Source: Aricia agestis
Taxonomy: Eukaryota; Arthropoda; Insecta; Lepidoptera; Lycaenidae
Assembly: GCF_905147365.1 (NCBI RefSeq)
Contig: NC_056408.1
Coordinates: 6,510,001 to 6,574,000, forward strand
Direction: 5' to 3'
Length of the DNA: 64,000 bases
Shown: piece by piece, positions 11,505 to 23,223 of the stretch
Layout: the number at the start of each line of letters is the position of its first letter
Position numbering within the stretch: the stretch's first letter is position 1
The notes under the pieces: model-generated
Database searches by the model: none
What the model saw: the letters and a program-made list of their open reading frames with translations, nothing else
What the model was told of the DNA's origin: nothing
Position numbers and translations under genes: made by a program

Positions 11505-11713
11505 GGCTTCTAGTAGTCTAGAAGCCGATCCCATGAGATCACTATTCTAGCTCTACAGTAGTTCTTAGGTATTTTAAGCTTACCACATCTCTATTGAATA
11601 GTTTGGAGACATCAAACTATTCAATAGAGATGTGGTAAGCTTAAAATACCTAAGAACTACTGTAGAGCTAGAATAGTGATCTCATGGGATCGGCTTCTAG
11701 ACTACTAGAAGCC
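11505..11713. repeat. Perfect inverted repeat, 101-bp arms, 7-bp spacer
   Basis: Arms at 11505-11605 and 11613-11713 match without a mismatch, separated by GAGACAT. The outer end of each arm is itself a small palindrome (GGCTTCTAG, 4 bp, CTAGAAGCC). No target duplication or transposon end is recognisable. It could fold into a long hairpin or cruciform. Confidence 0.97.
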
Positions 11714-12267
11714 AAAAGCAGCAGAGAAAGCATTATTATTACGTAAGAGTTTTTTTTAAACATTTGAATCAAAATAAAACAGAGTATAGCAATATGATTC
11801 ATCATAGAGATAGCTTTAACATAACTATTGTGCGTGTCAAAGTAATAAAACGAGACATGATTTAATACAAATTACAACTCAACATCCAAATGCATCGGAT
11901 TTCAAACTATTTCGATGCATTGAGATATTAAATGATATAAAGATTAGAGATTTAGGTCACATCGATAAAATAACTAGATTTGTGGGTATTTGACATTTCA
12001 TTTCTCTAGTAAGTTATTCTATTCCGAGTAAATGGTTTATGTTCACAGCTGGATACTAAAATATAGGGTTGAATGTACCACACGCCTTACTCCTTTAACA
12101 TTAATTGTTTTTGTTCTAATAACTAATTAATTTTAACCCCATTTTAACAGTGTGCATAAGTTTTTTTTATTTTATTTAACGAATCGTATTGTTTTTGGGT
12201 TATATCTAGGTACTATTTGCGGTAATAAAAATCTACAGTGGCCCAAAACAAGGCTCATTATTTTGAA
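11714..12267. other. AT-rich spacer
   Basis: Nothing supported. Confidence 0.4.
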
Positions 12268-12495
12268 CTAGATGAAGCCCGCAACTTCTTTGCGCCAAAT
12301 GTCGTTTATCGTGTGGGAACTACTAATTTCTTCTTCTTGGGATAGGTTTTGTAGCACAAAGCCTATCCCATGTCCTTTCCTAGGACTGTAAGTATCTCCA
12401 TTCCAAATTTCAGCAAAATTGATTCAGCAGTTTAAACGTGAAGAGGCTAAAGACAGACAGATACACTTTCACATATTTTATATTATTAGTATGGA
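12268..12495 (-). mobile_element. Helitron-like element B
   Basis: On the minus strand it starts TCCATACTAATAATATAAAA, carries a short (TGTC)n, then the CTGAATCAATTTTGCTGAAA block, and ends CTAG at 12268-12271 with a T (plus-strand A) just outside. It is slightly longer than the 2613 copy because the AACTTCTTTGCGCC block is retained. Confidence 0.7.
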
Positions 12496-14228
12496 TTTTC
12501 TTCAAGGTGTTCTGTAAATGTTTAAGAGTTGTCTTGTACTTCCACACCCCACCATAGTGTCATGACGAGATACAACGTATTTATCCTCGTACAAAATACA
12601 ACAAAATGGAACTATAAGTGTAGGACAGCAGTCCCTTATAAGGGCGTAATGCTATTACATACCAGTAGATAGTGTCTGTGAGTGACATTCATCCCTTCAG
12701 AGGGAGGGTTTTTTCGAAAAGGTACAAAATGTTCGGTGAATTATTCGTTTATTTATACATGATAAAAAATAATACAAAATAAAATACCGACCCTGGTAAC
12801 TTTTTTTATGGGGAAAATTTAAGTAACTCTTCATTTTTTCCATTAAAAATTTACTAGATAGATCATAATAATATAATATCTAAAATGTATCATTTGTCAT
12901 TTGGAAGACTACTGTCGCACTCAGAGACGGATAATTACTTTACTGTAATTAAATGAAGAATTTGACTTGCCCTAATCACATTATCTGTCAAACTCTTCAT
13001 TAAATAATTATAATTAAATTGAAGTTTATTCATCATTAAAATATGTCTATTTAATTGAATAATGAAATCTTTTCTCTTTATTAATATGAAAATATCAATA
13101 GTTCATAAATTATTTTAGCCTCAGATTTTAAATTTGATAGAGATTGTTTGATATTTCAGAGTAACCTAAAGTGAATGTGATATTGCTCAAGAAACATTTA
13201 TAATGGTTTATTTGCGGCCAAATTGAGATAAGTCAACGATTAGATTTTATTACCAAACCATAAAGGTTACTGTATTTAATATTTACGGTCCTGTGTTTAA
13301 ATATATTTCGCTTCAAATAGAACGCCTATTAATTTTGTATTTGAATATTAATAAGAACTTAATTAAATCTTGAAATTGTTATACAGGCTGTGTTTATTAT
13401 TTAGTTAAAATGTTTCAGCGAATTTAATAATTAATTTATAATTGCAACTATTAATTGCAAATACATCAAACAACAATTTGCCTCGATATGCATCATGATT
13501 ATAAATTAATTATTACGTTACTGCGGAGATAATTTAATCTTAACCAGCTATGAGGACTAAGGGCCGATTAATTAATAGATTAGGTACTGAATAGTTACTA
13601 GGTAACTGATTATAATATCATTATCTATTTATATCTTCTATAATATAAAAATGAATCGTTAGATGTGTTGCTAAGCGCTAATCAATTTCGCTAATTATTT
13701 TTTTGTTGCGTTTGCTATAATATATCGAAGGAAAGTTTTTATAAAAGAAACAGTTAAGAAAATTAATGAGAGACAAAACTTTATTATTTACAGCTTTTCA
13801 GTCCAATTAAAAATGTACGCAGAAAATTCGTGGTTAAAATATGAGGACGTGTCAAATCAGCACCTAAGCCTTATTTCATGAAAGCGAAGATTTACGACCG
13901 CCAATATTCGAACATCCTGTATGAAAATGTAACATGGCGATAAAGGTTGCAATTTATTAGGTCGCATGATGAAATTTTATGTGGAAAAATAATTTTATTT
14001 TCACTAAAACAGCGTGTTCGTGATATGGCGGCTGTAAATTATACCCTCATTATGCCGTAACGGCGTTGCTTTAATGAGGACGACAAAAGAGCGATGAAAA
14101 TCAATAGAAACTACTGAAAAGCGATTAGATTTTAGGGTTAAGTTAGAAAATAGTAATATTTAGGCATAATCTTATATCTTTAAATGAGCAATTCTTATAC
14201 ATATATATATAATATTAGTACCTGCATG
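12496..14228. other. AT-rich spacer with one MITE fragment
   Basis: Mostly AT-rich DNA without genes. At 12911-13010 a fragment starts ACTGTCGCACTCAGAGAC, which recurs at 35367. It contains a pair of inverted TTAAATGAAGAATTTGAC-like words, so it may be a decayed MITE. Confidence 0.4.
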
Positions 14229-14262
14229 ACCGAGCTTTGCTCGGTATAGCAAAGCTCGGTCA
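14229..14262. repeat. Short hairpin, 14-bp arms
   Basis: GACCGAGCTTTGCT, then CGGTAT, then AGCAAAGCTCGGTC form an exact stem. It sits at the left of a chain of repeat fragments that runs to 14640. Confidence 0.8.
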
Positions 14263-14346
14263 TCAGGAAGACTCATATTTTTCAGTTTATCGATTATCGA
14301 TAAAACACGAATAAAAAGACATTACCTATATATATATACCATCATC

Positions 14347-14364
14347 ATATATATATTACTTTCG

Positions 14365-14452
<88 letters not shown>

Positions 14453-14640
14453 GACGAAAGTGGTGAGCTGATGATGGGATCTATGAGCAATCGAGGGAAA
14501 TCCTTGAAATTTATCAAAAGACTCCTAGTGGTTAAAATGTTGTTTCTAGTAACTTAAACAAAGAGAAAGTTTCCTACGACGGTGTCTCTTGGTCCAAAGG
14601 CACTGAACAGAACTCCTGAACCTTTAAAGATAAAAGTTTT
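14347..14640. repeat. (TA)n tract inside repeat F internal segment
   Basis: About 85 bp of TA repeat (14366-14452) is flanked by inverted ACTTTCGTCA and TGACGAAAGT. The segment that follows (AAGTGGTGAGCTGATGATGG, ATCGAGGGAAATCC, later AACTCCTGAACCTTTAAAGA) matches the interior of the element at 41700-41930. The (TA)n probably grew within the repeat. Confidence 0.7.
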
Positions 14641-15026
14641 TAAATTGCAGCATCGCTTAGATAACTGCAAGCATTTACCACACTTTCGCTTACAGTAACA
14701 TAATGTGAATCGTTAACATTCGTGGTTATTTACGCATAAAGCCTTATCTTGTAAATAACTAAAAATAGTGAAATTATTATTTTTAACAAAAAATTAAAAC
14801 CGACTTCCAAGGTAAAAACAATAATAATATGAACTAAAAAGTATTAAATGTGCCTTTTTCAGAATTCGTCTAAATCTCAATTATTTCTGTACATACTACA
14901 GTCTTCATTACTTTGAAGTCGGTACCAGTCCCAAAAGCTTCAGATATTTTGACATTGACTGAACTCACAATAAAATTAGCTGGTACCGACGACAATAATA
15001 ATTCTGTTTTAAGTTAAAACGATTTA
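14641..15026. other. Spacer with a repeat-F fragment
   Basis: AAACCGACTTCCAAGGT at 14799 and TTTGAAGTCGGTACC near 14912 are inverted partners and belong to the AACCGACTTCC repeat group. Nothing else is supported. Confidence 0.4.
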
Positions 15027-15032
15027 GTGTCT

Positions 15033-16007
15033 ATGAGTAACACCATCATATTAATGCACCAAAATACGGCAGCTTATGCAGCCAAACAGCTGCATAAGCT
15101 GCCGCCCGTCACGCTGGACCACGTCAACGTCGTCAGCCTACTGAAGGACATCATGTTCCTGAAGGAAGAGCTGGCTGGAGTTCGGGGTAGATTGCAGGCG
15201 TCGGAATCTATCATCAGTAACCTACGTAGTGAATTATCACAATTGAAAAGTAATAATTCATTATGTGGGTCGCCTGACGCCGCATTTGTCACTCGACGCC
15301 GAGGCGCACAGGCGATCACGTTTAGCCCGTCAGCATTATCGGACGGGTCAACGAACACCGCCACTGCCGCCCCCGCCCGCGTTCCCCTCCCGGTTGCGCC
15401 GACGCCAAGTCCACAGGCGACTCAGCAATACTACGCGACTGTTGCTGGTCGCCCCGCACCTCCCCCGCGGGCGAACAAAAATGGGGAGAATGAGAGCCGT
15501 AAGGCTTCGGAGAGCCGTAAGTCCACGGAGAGCCACGAGAGCCACGAGTCTACGGGTAGCTACGAAGAGCCACAAGGCCAAGTGTTCTCGACCTGGCAAG
15601 GACGAGAGCAGGGGGTGCGATGAGGAGGGCTTCATACTGGTGGAGAGGAGGAAGAAGAAGCCCGCCGCCCGCAACCATCGCGGCACCGCGCCCTATGTAC
15701 CTGAGCTGCGTCTGCGGAGTGAGGTCCCCGCGACGCCCCTGTACATAATTTTTATCTCGCCTGCACTGGTCCATGGAGGTCGAGGACGTCGTCGTCTTAC
15801 ATCAGTAAGAAGACATCCCTCCACTTGAGGGTCGAACGTCTGCAGTCTCGCCACAAGGTCAACTTCAGTTCCTTTGTGGTGAGAGTGCCGACGCATCTTC
15901 TCCCGACCTTCGAAGCGGAGGAATTCTGGCTGACTGATGTGGTTTACCGAAGGTTCCAGGGAAGACTCCGGAATGAAGCGCGCGTCACGTCGCCGATAAC
16001 ATCGTGA
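15033..16007 (+). pseudogene. Frameshifted retrocopy of a coiled-coil / FVVRVP transposon-type protein
   Basis: A GC-rich island in AT-rich DNA. The first open frame (ATG 15033 to 15623) contains KLPPVTLDHVNVVSLLKDIM and FLKEELAGVRGRL, a clear heptad coiled coil, then a Ser/Pro-rich stretch with SRKASESRKSTES repeats. After about 15615 the coding sense moves to a second frame (DEEGFILVERRKKKPAARNH to about 15735), then a third around 15755 (SRLHWSMEVEDVV), then back to the first frame from about 15795 (KKTSLHLRVERLQSRHK, FSSFVVRVP, VVYRRF) to TGA at 16007. This order (coiled coil, charged linker with GF.LVE, an RRM-like C-terminal domain) resembles gag or ORF1-type proteins of insect retroelements; that match is from memory. 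At least three frameshifts make it a pseudogene. No reverse transcriptase is present. Confidence 0.65.
15069..15102. repeat. Snap-back hairpin at the 5' edge of the retrocopy
   Basis: GCAGCTTATGCAGC and its exact inverse GCTGCATAAGCTGC are separated by 6 bp. The family-like peptide and the GC-rich DNA start here, so this probably marks the 5' truncation point. Confidence 0.7.
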
Positions 16008-16109
16008 TATAGTGTAGTTATTAAGTGTATATAATTTATATGTATGTTAGTAATTAAGGTATATATTGTATGGGCCTATGTAGCCTGATATAAATAAATA
16101 AATAAATAA
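16008..16109 (+). mobile_element. Retroposon 3' end with (AAAT)n tail
   Basis: After the TGA a short AT-rich 3' region contains TATGGGCCTATGTAGCCTGA and ends in five units of AAAT (16091-16109). Tails of short AT-rich tandem units are typical of several non-LTR retrotransposon clades. It supports a retrotransposed origin for the pseudogene. Confidence 0.65.
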
Positions 16110-16919
16110 CATATTTTCTCATACCCAAAATAATAAAGTAATTGTATCTTATTTTTTTAAACCCATTGTAATAGTATTTGCCTTTAAAATTCATAATGTG
16201 ATTACAAACGATTTTAAATAAAGCAATTATTATAATGAATATAGGTATTAATTGTTATTTCATGGACTTATCTATAAAGTATTGAAAAACGTGAATAGTA
16301 AAATGAAATGGTAAAATAGAGCAGTACTAGGCTGTGGAAGTATTTTATAAAAGTTAACTTTAATTAAAATGCTAACGGCCGGCCGTGGATTTAAGCGGCT
16401 TAAACGCTTGGTCAATATTTTATTAAGTCTAAACTAAGCCTGGAAACTGTATTAAGTTGTTCCTAGATCTCGGACATTGTTAAAATGGCGAGAAAAGTGG
16501 AGTTTTTGATTTCTTACAACCTTAAGAAATCTTATATCACTGGATGGTAACATGCCCCTTCTTGATCCTTAAAGATAGATCAGTAATGTTATTATAAATG
16601 ATAATTTTCCTTTTTTCCTTGCGATAAAATATGTTGTTATTTGATAATGACAAAAGAGCTAAGAGTGTATTAGCTTAGGTTGGATTGTATTATAAACAGA
16701 TAATACTAAATAGTTTTACATAATATTTGCACTGCATCGAACAATTGTCAGTATCTATGGCCGTTTAACATTATTCCAATTCAGTGATCTAATTCAGCGC
16801 TGGATTACTATTGGATTAAACGGGCAATGGAGTGCACTGGAATGCAACTTGAGAAAAAAACGCTGGATTGCAGTAGTGTAAAGTGTCCATTACAAGATGT
16901 TGATTGTTGATGGACTTAA
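16110..16919. other. AT-rich spacer
   Basis: No supported gene. A GGCCGGCC octamer occurs near 16378 in an otherwise plain region. Confidence 0.35.
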
Positions 16920-17620
16920 GACAACGGTTACACGGTCAGTCTGGCATCAGTTCAGTCTATCAGTTTGGTCAGAATGACGGGAGAATGATCGTCTAACCCT
17001 TAGTCTCAACCTTATTTTGCTCACTGCCCACTTTGAGAATATTATGTTTTTTCTAGAACCCCCCATCTTAATTTTACCATCTGTCGCGAATTTAAAACAG
17101 CTATTGTCACGATTATATTTAAACGTAAGATATTATAATATTATAAGTAGTCGTAAGATATCTGTACTTTAACCTCTATCGTAGTACTTTTTATTTTATA
17201 GTTTTTAGTAATGATGATTTTAATCCATTGCTCGTCCTGCCAAAATACGTGCACACGTAATAAAAATGATTACAATACCTACATTAACAAACATTAAACG
17301 ATACATATTAATTTTTATTTTACTTTAGTACGTGATTAGCTTGTATTTTTTTTCCTTTTTAGACTATATTTTTTAATCTACCCACGCCAAATCTGCGCCA
17401 TCTCAATGCCCCCTAATTTTCTCTGGGTCTTGTATTGCCCCCCCGAAAGTCTAAAACGCCCACAAGGGGGCGTTATCGCCCACGTTGAGAACCTATGGTC
17501 TAACCGGTTGATTGGCGGACTGATCATTTCTTTATTATGTACTTTTTAGCCATAATTCTGGCGTCAGTCTCAGACTGATGGACTTAACTGATGCTAGACT
17601 GAGCACGTGTAAGCGTTGTC
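16920..17620. mobile_element. PIF/Harbinger-like MITE split by a hAT-type MITE
   Basis: Inverted ends GACAACGGTTACACGG and CGTGTAAGCGTTGTC continue inward as matching GTCAGTCTGGCATCAG-type arms of about 45 bp. TAA flanks it at 16917-16919 and 17621-17623, as for PIF/Harbinger (TWA) insertions. Without the 499-bp nested element and its duplication it would be about 195 bp. A solo right-end-like match (GTGTAAGCATTGTCTAA) lies near 44314. Confidence 0.75.
16999..17497. mobile_element. hAT-type MITE (family 1), long copy, 499 bp
   Basis: Left end CTTAGTCTCAACCTTATTTT, right end GTTGAGAACCTATG. The perfect 8-bp duplication GTCTAACC lies at 16991-16998 and 17498-17505. It shares the GCTCACTGCCCACTTTGAGA and GGGGGCGTTATCGCCCAC blocks with the 68 and 37447 copies but has about 300 bp more interior, so it may be closer to the parent. 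Confidence 0.85.
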
Positions 17621-18420
17621 TAAGGATTCAATGAAACAAAATGCTAAGGACCCGTACGGCCCAATTCCAATGCAGCGGACGTGGAACTCTAATTTCATCA
17701 CAACATAATGAAGTGTGAATTATAAACCACTTTTATATAAAGCCTTTATGTTTACATTATGCCACTGTGAATGGATTAAAAGCCTTAAAACACACTGAAA
17801 ACACGCACACCATTGACGCTCTACCACACGATAAAAGTATAAATATAAAATTTAAACCAAGGGAATATACGCTTTAGTACAAGGCTTGAAAGGTCTGTTT
17901 TCGTGTGTGTTAGCTTAAGGCTTTATAGGCAGTATAATACGACGCTTTGCATGTCTATCGAATGTTGTTCATGTAAAATTATATTTTCAGTCGTATGATA
18001 AACAGGACAGTAAAATATAAAATCGTGTTCTGAAATTGCCTTTTACTTAGCTAAGTAAATGAAATTTTATGTAATAATTTATTATGAAGTATTTACGAAG
18101 TGGTTAAATAATAAATATGGCACCTCAATGGGCATTATGGTCCCAGTGTAGCTAGTCATAAAATATGTAAAATGTATGACGTGTATGTCAGGCCATTTTG
18201 GTAGTCATTATTATTTTAGAGTTCACTCGCATTTATATTATTACAATTATGTATGTGTACCACCAGTACTTAGTAAACATTAAACTTGTCTATAAAGGAA
18301 AGAGAAAATTATTAATCAGTTATCTCTCATAATGATCAGTAAAGGCTCTATCACAAATCAAAACTGATTTTATTTTATGATACATATTATTATTCTACTT
18401 CATTGAAAAGTATTAAAGAA
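17621..18420. other. AT-rich spacer
   Basis: Nothing supported. Confidence 0.4.
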
Positions 18421-18655
18421 CGAGCTTTTGCCCGCGGCTTCGCTCGCGTTAAGAAGGATTATTATATACAAACTTTCATCCCCTATTTTAGCCCCTTGGA
18501 GTTGGAATTGATCAAAATCCTTTCTTAGCGGATGCCTACATCATAATATCTACCTGCATGCCAAATTTCAGCCCGATCCGTCCAGTGGTTTGGGCTGTGC
18601 GTTGATAGATCACTATGTCAATCAGTCAGTCACCCTTGAGTTTTATATATATAGA
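18421..18655 (-). mobile_element. Helitron-like element E
   Basis: On the minus strand it starts TCTATATATATAAAACTCAA, includes GACTGACTGATTGACATAGT, and ends with the hairpin-like GCGAGCGAAGCCGCGGGC then AAAAGCTCG. The 5' A and TC are kept; the terminal CTAG is mutated. A plus-strand copy lies at 40550-40779. Confidence 0.75.
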
Positions 18656-18770
18656 TTTATAATTTGATGATACGCGTTTAATGCACATATTTTATTTAAA
18701 AAATTAATTTAATATTGTATCCATAACATAAAGAGCCTATACTTACCTTATTTGTGGATTTGTTTGATTT

Positions 18771-18828
18771 AACCCAAACCAAAACCAACCAACCAACCAA
18801 CCAAAACAAACCAACCAACCCAAAACTT
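18771..18828. repeat. (CCAA)n simple repeat
   Basis: Imperfect run of CCAA and CCAAAA units. Confidence 0.9.
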
Positions 18829-19229
18829 GCCTCAGAACTATTGATTTTGGTAACTTAAACGATACCTGAATTTTTCATTTTACAATTTTGCTACTGCAAA
18901 TTTAAATTGTAATATACTTTATTCATGAAGCTGTTTAAAGCAACCCCTTCGCGTGATCTTCTGCAATATCGACTCCCTCGTCTGAATGGCTATATTATGT
19001 ACTGTATTGTTTTACGGTTTTTGCATAATTAACTGCACATAGGCAATAATTATATTATGCTGAAATGCAGAAAAACCTTATTGTATGTATTACGATTATT
19101 ATCAATGCTTGCTGGTGCTTTAATAGTCCGTCCAAATACTGCTGGTACATTGGATAATTATGATATAATATAAGAAATATAACGACAACATAATAATAGT
19201 ATTGTGAAATGTGATATGATCATTAGTAC
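18829..19229. other. AT-rich spacer
   Basis: Nothing supported. Confidence 0.4.
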
Positions 19230-19319
19230 CTCTTTTTTATTTTTATTCGGTTGTATATCATTAGTGAACACCGACTCTTTTTTACTTTTATTCGGTTGTT
19301 TATTATTAGTCAACACTCT
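19230..19319. repeat. Tandem duplication, 45-bp unit, 2 copies
   Basis: CTCTTTTTTA, then TTTTATTCGGTTGT, then ATTAGTNAACAC occurs at 19230 and again at 19275 with a few differences. Confidence 0.85.
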
Positions 19320-20263
19320 ATTCTTAATTCTAAGTTATAGATGAGAAAAGAAACTATAAGATATCAAGACTCTCAAAGTTCAAAATATCCATTTCTTTTC
19401 ATTTTAGCGTAGGTTAAAAATTACGTTTGCAGCTAATAAATATCTAGTAAATATCCTATGAAAAGGGCTGATATTGACAGAATAATTGTTTAACCGTCTG
19501 TAAATAATATGATAACAAATAAGCCCACCTTAGAAAATATTGGTAATGCTCAGTGAAATAAAAAAACAAACAGGAGGCATTTAAAAATTAAATGATATTC
19601 ACGTCGTCTCTCAACTCTCAAGCCTGACTCAATTCATCGTGTTCTATGCTTAAGTAGCCTAAGCAGGTAATGCCTAGAATTGACAGAAAATGAAGACATA
19701 AGTTTTTTTAGTTAATAGCAATAATTATTAGTATGGTTATTGTTTTAATTGATTGGCTCTATAATAAAACTAGTAAGTAAGCTTCCTCTTTCTTGCGTGT
19801 GTGCTCCAAAAGTGTTTTTATAAGACATATTATGGAAAGAACGAATGAAAGTAACTGATTACAGTTTCTGCCTTTTACTTGAGTTTTGTAGTATGATAAT
19901 ACTTAATAAATTTTGAAGTCTAAGGTAACGGATCCCTAAAAGTATCAAACAAAACGTCTTAAAATTCATGAATATAGAAACAATGGGCGCAGGAAGAAAG
20001 GGTTTTGAGATAAAAGCTGTCCTCATTATGATGTTTTTTGTAGGGCCGCACCTAGTGACCTCACCCGCGGGTGGAAATTAGCAATTCATTGTTTTGTTTA
20101 CATTTACACGTCAGCAGTTGTTTGATTTGTGGTATATTTTTGGTCATTTTAGATAATAATAGTCATAAGTTTGAAAAATATTTTAAAAGTTTAGACTTTA
20201 GTAATATAACTTCTAGAAATATAGGAAAAAAGTTTCTAAAAATTCGGATTGAGCTTACTTTAA
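19320..20263. other. AT-rich spacer
   Basis: No supported gene; a 70-codon frame at 20071 has no exon signals. Confidence 0.35.
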
Positions 20264-20737
20264 GAGGATACCACAGCGGCTAGAGAAATGAAAAAAAAGT
20301 ACGCGTAATATCTATAGCTGTCTCCCTTACCTCAAGCCTATACCGCAGAACGCGATAGAGACAACTGCAGAAAATCCAGAAAATCAACGATTCGTTGTCC
20401 CCTGATTCCTTCTCCAAAACTTAACCGATTTAAGTACTTTTATCATTAAAGATTAAAAAAAGGCTTGAGCTGTGTTCCTATGTTTTGCTTTTTTTGTATA
20501 ATCTATCCAAATCTGTTTTCTGGACGTTTGAACACAGTGGAAAATCTGGCCATTTTTTTGGGTTTTTTAACGTTCATATCTTATTTAATAATTAAATTAT
20601 GAAAAAAAAAGAAAACTTAGGGACATTGTATTAGTGGCCGTAGATATTCAGGAAAAAAATTATAACTCTACTAGCATTATCCAGGGAGGAAACAGGGGAC
20701 AACGTTTGTATGGAAAAAATGGCGGTGTGGAATCCTC
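20264..20737. mobile_element. TTAA-flanked MITE, 474 bp
   Basis: Inverted ends GAGGATACCACAGCGGC and GGCGGTGTGGAATCCTC, flanked by TTAA at 20260-20263 and 20738-20741. TTAA duplication is the hallmark of piggyBac-type transposition, although the ends do not start CCC. The interior has GGACAACG/CGTTGTCC partners near 20392 and 20697, and no transposase. Confidence 0.75.
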
Positions 20738-21230
20738 TTAAGGTCTTAATTTCATAATGCATTTAAGAAATCAGAGACTAGGGCTTTGAATATTATAATA
20801 TTAAAAAGAAATTGGAAAAAAATGTAAGTGCTAGAGATCCCGCAATCTGACAATCTGTTCACACTAAACAAAATTCTCTTACTTTAATCTCCATTCGTCT
20901 ATGTTAACTCTAACCATTATTGTAAAAGCTGTTAAATTTTATGATGCCATAAATCTTAACTAACAGTTTTTACCAACATGCGACGTTACAAACAGCGTAA
21001 TTAATTTTTAATGAAACTTTACTATAAACATGCTAATATTGTGTTTTTAGGTCTTTGCAATTATTTATTTACGACGAGCTTTTGTAACGAGCGAAGTTCG
21101 TTAGGTAAACAATTAATACATGGTTGGCTTTAGTTGGAATATTTGCATGACATCAAGCCCACGAAAATGTCGGTAAATTAATTAGTACAATATAAAACCT
21201 GCATTTGAAAGTTAGAAAGCAAAAAAAAAA
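20738..21230. other. AT-rich spacer
   Basis: Nothing supported. Confidence 0.4.
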
Positions 21231-21875
21231 GGCCAAGTGCGAGTTGGACTCGCCCATGAATGGTTCCGCAGTAGTAATAAGGTTGATTTTAATGAAATTA
21301 AAAGGTTTTTGATTTATTTTTATATTTCAGTTGATTTAATGAAAATTAATTTAAGGTTTATCATTTATGACGTATAAAAAAAACTACCAGCTAGATCTCG
21401 TCCAAACTAATTTTCGTTGGAAGTTTTTATAGTAATGTACATCATATATTATTTTTAGACTTATCATGCCCCTAATTTAGAAGTTAGAGGGGAGGCAACA
21501 CAAATTTTTCCACTTTGGAAGAGTCTCTCTCGCAATCTATTCAGGTTACAAAAACATTATAGAAGAAACTTCAATATGATTTTTAAAGACCTAGGTATCC
21601 ATAGATACCCCACACGATAGGTTAGATGAAAAAAAAAATTTTTTTTGTTTCAGTTGTACCTATGGGGCTCCCTAAAATTTCTAATAATTTTTCCATTTTT
21701 GTATTAAAATCTTAATGCGGTTTACAGACTACATCTACTAACCAATTTTCAATAGTATAACTCTTATAGTTTCGGAGGAAAGTGGCTGTGACATACGGAC
21801 GGACAGACAGACAGACAGTAATGACGAATCTATAAGGGTTCCGTTTTTTGCCATTTGGCTACGGAACCCTAAAAA
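21231..21875 (+). mobile_element. Repeat family A (GGCCAAGTGCGAGT), long copy
   Basis: Starts GGCCAAGTGCGAGTTGGACT, has GGTTCCGCAGTA near the left, a (GACA)n microsatellite near 21807-21825, and ends GGCTACGGAACCCTAAAAA. The left GGGTTCC and right GGAACCC words are inverted partners. Other copies: 47532-47653 plus 52918-53325 (split), 53986-54433 (reverse) and 61857-62127. It is non-coding and of unknown class. Confidence 0.8.
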
Positions 21876-22572
21876 CAATCATTTGGAGAATATTAAAGTA
21901 TAATTTTTACTATATAGGTCTCGTTAGTGGTGGAAATTTGGACCAGACTACATACATTTAATAACATTCTCTTTTGTCACTAGAACTTACTGCCTGTTTT
22001 GTAGTACCTACTTAGGTAAACATTTTAACAATATTACGAAAATTTCGAAATTAGCGTTTTGCACCAAGAAACTCAACAAAATAGATCATCCATTTCGTAT
22101 TTCAAAAAACCTTAGTAAGGTTTTTTAAGGAATGCGAAATAAATGGAATCTCATCTCTCTGGAAGAATACAAACCATTTGCCAGATATCAATATCTTTAG
22201 AAACCACTGCGAGTTACCATTATCCTTTGAGGAATATCCCAAGTGCCAATATGATAAACTGGACCCCTTATCGCTTGGGGTAGATAAGGTTTGCACGTAT
22301 TATAAAGGGTGCGTGAAATTTGTAGATACGATGCAGTGGGTTTCTTTACGGCTTTGTATTTTATGAAGGAAATCTTAAATCATAATTTATCTTTCGACGT
22401 TTGTGGGCATTAAAATGGTTATCTGAAACGTGGTTATTAAATGGATGAATATGGGAAGTATAAAATTACCTAAAATAAACACAATATACATAAATGTAGG
22501 GTAAGGTGATCATGATTACTCGACCTAATGCTAAATCTATGTAATATATAAAAATGGATTTCCAATGATTGT
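21876..22572. other. AT-rich spacer with one hairpin
   Basis: At 22089-22145 CCATTTCGTATTTC, AAAAAACCTTA, G, TAAGGTTTTTT and GAATGCGAAATAAATGG form a long imperfect stem. The inner 11-bp arms are exact. No gene is supported. Confidence 0.5.
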
Positions 22573-23208
22573 CACCCGGTTTCTGAAAGGTGGATCAACA
22601 CTAAAATTAACTAATCGCCTGTTAAATCTCTTGTCAAGTAACAATTGGGTTGCTAGAAGCACGGTTAGCACGTCAGTTGACGGTAGATGTTCAATTTGAC
22701 TCGAGAATGACATGTCAACCGCCATTTTGGGTTTCCGAAACGCTAGTCAAGCCGTGATCATAGATTAAAGATTTGTCAAAAGCTGTGTCAACTAATCGGT
22801 AATTGTGGGTGAATTAACTTATGAATTCAATTGATTTTTTATGTGAATCTACATTTTCTCTTTGAACCTACGTTACTTTCGTAATAAAAACGTCGATTAT
22901 GCAAATAAACTGTTTTATTTGCAATACTTGTTTTATTTGCAAAAAATGTACCAGGTACCTATATTATCATCAATTTCATTTCTATAATAAGAAGAATTTA
23001 GGATTCGATATCGTCTGAAAAATTGAAATTCGGAATTCTGACAAATGAACGAAAATAAACAAATCGCATGTCAAATCAAAATGATCACAGGTTAGTTAAT
23101 TTTCGGCTGATCAATGTATCAGAAACTCAAACTGATTTGATATCCATGCTAAATTAACAGCAGTGTTAGTTGATCAGTGATTTGACAGGCCTTTCAGAAA
23201 CCGGTGGT
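22573..23208. mobile_element. MITE, about 636 bp, ends in CCGGTTTCTGAAAGG
   Basis: CACCCGGTTTCTGAAAGG at the left and CCTTTCAGAAACCGGTGGTG at the right are inverse copies. Inner words (GATCAACAC; GTTAGTTGATCAGTG) are also mirrored. No target duplication is clear and no transposase is encoded. Confidence 0.65.
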
Positions 23209-23223
23209 GTGTTAGTAACGCTA

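Noticed and set aside
15265..15828. Separate 187-codon protein overlapping the pseudogene
   Set aside because: Only its last third carries the family-like peptide; the rest is a shifted reading of the GC-rich pseudogene.
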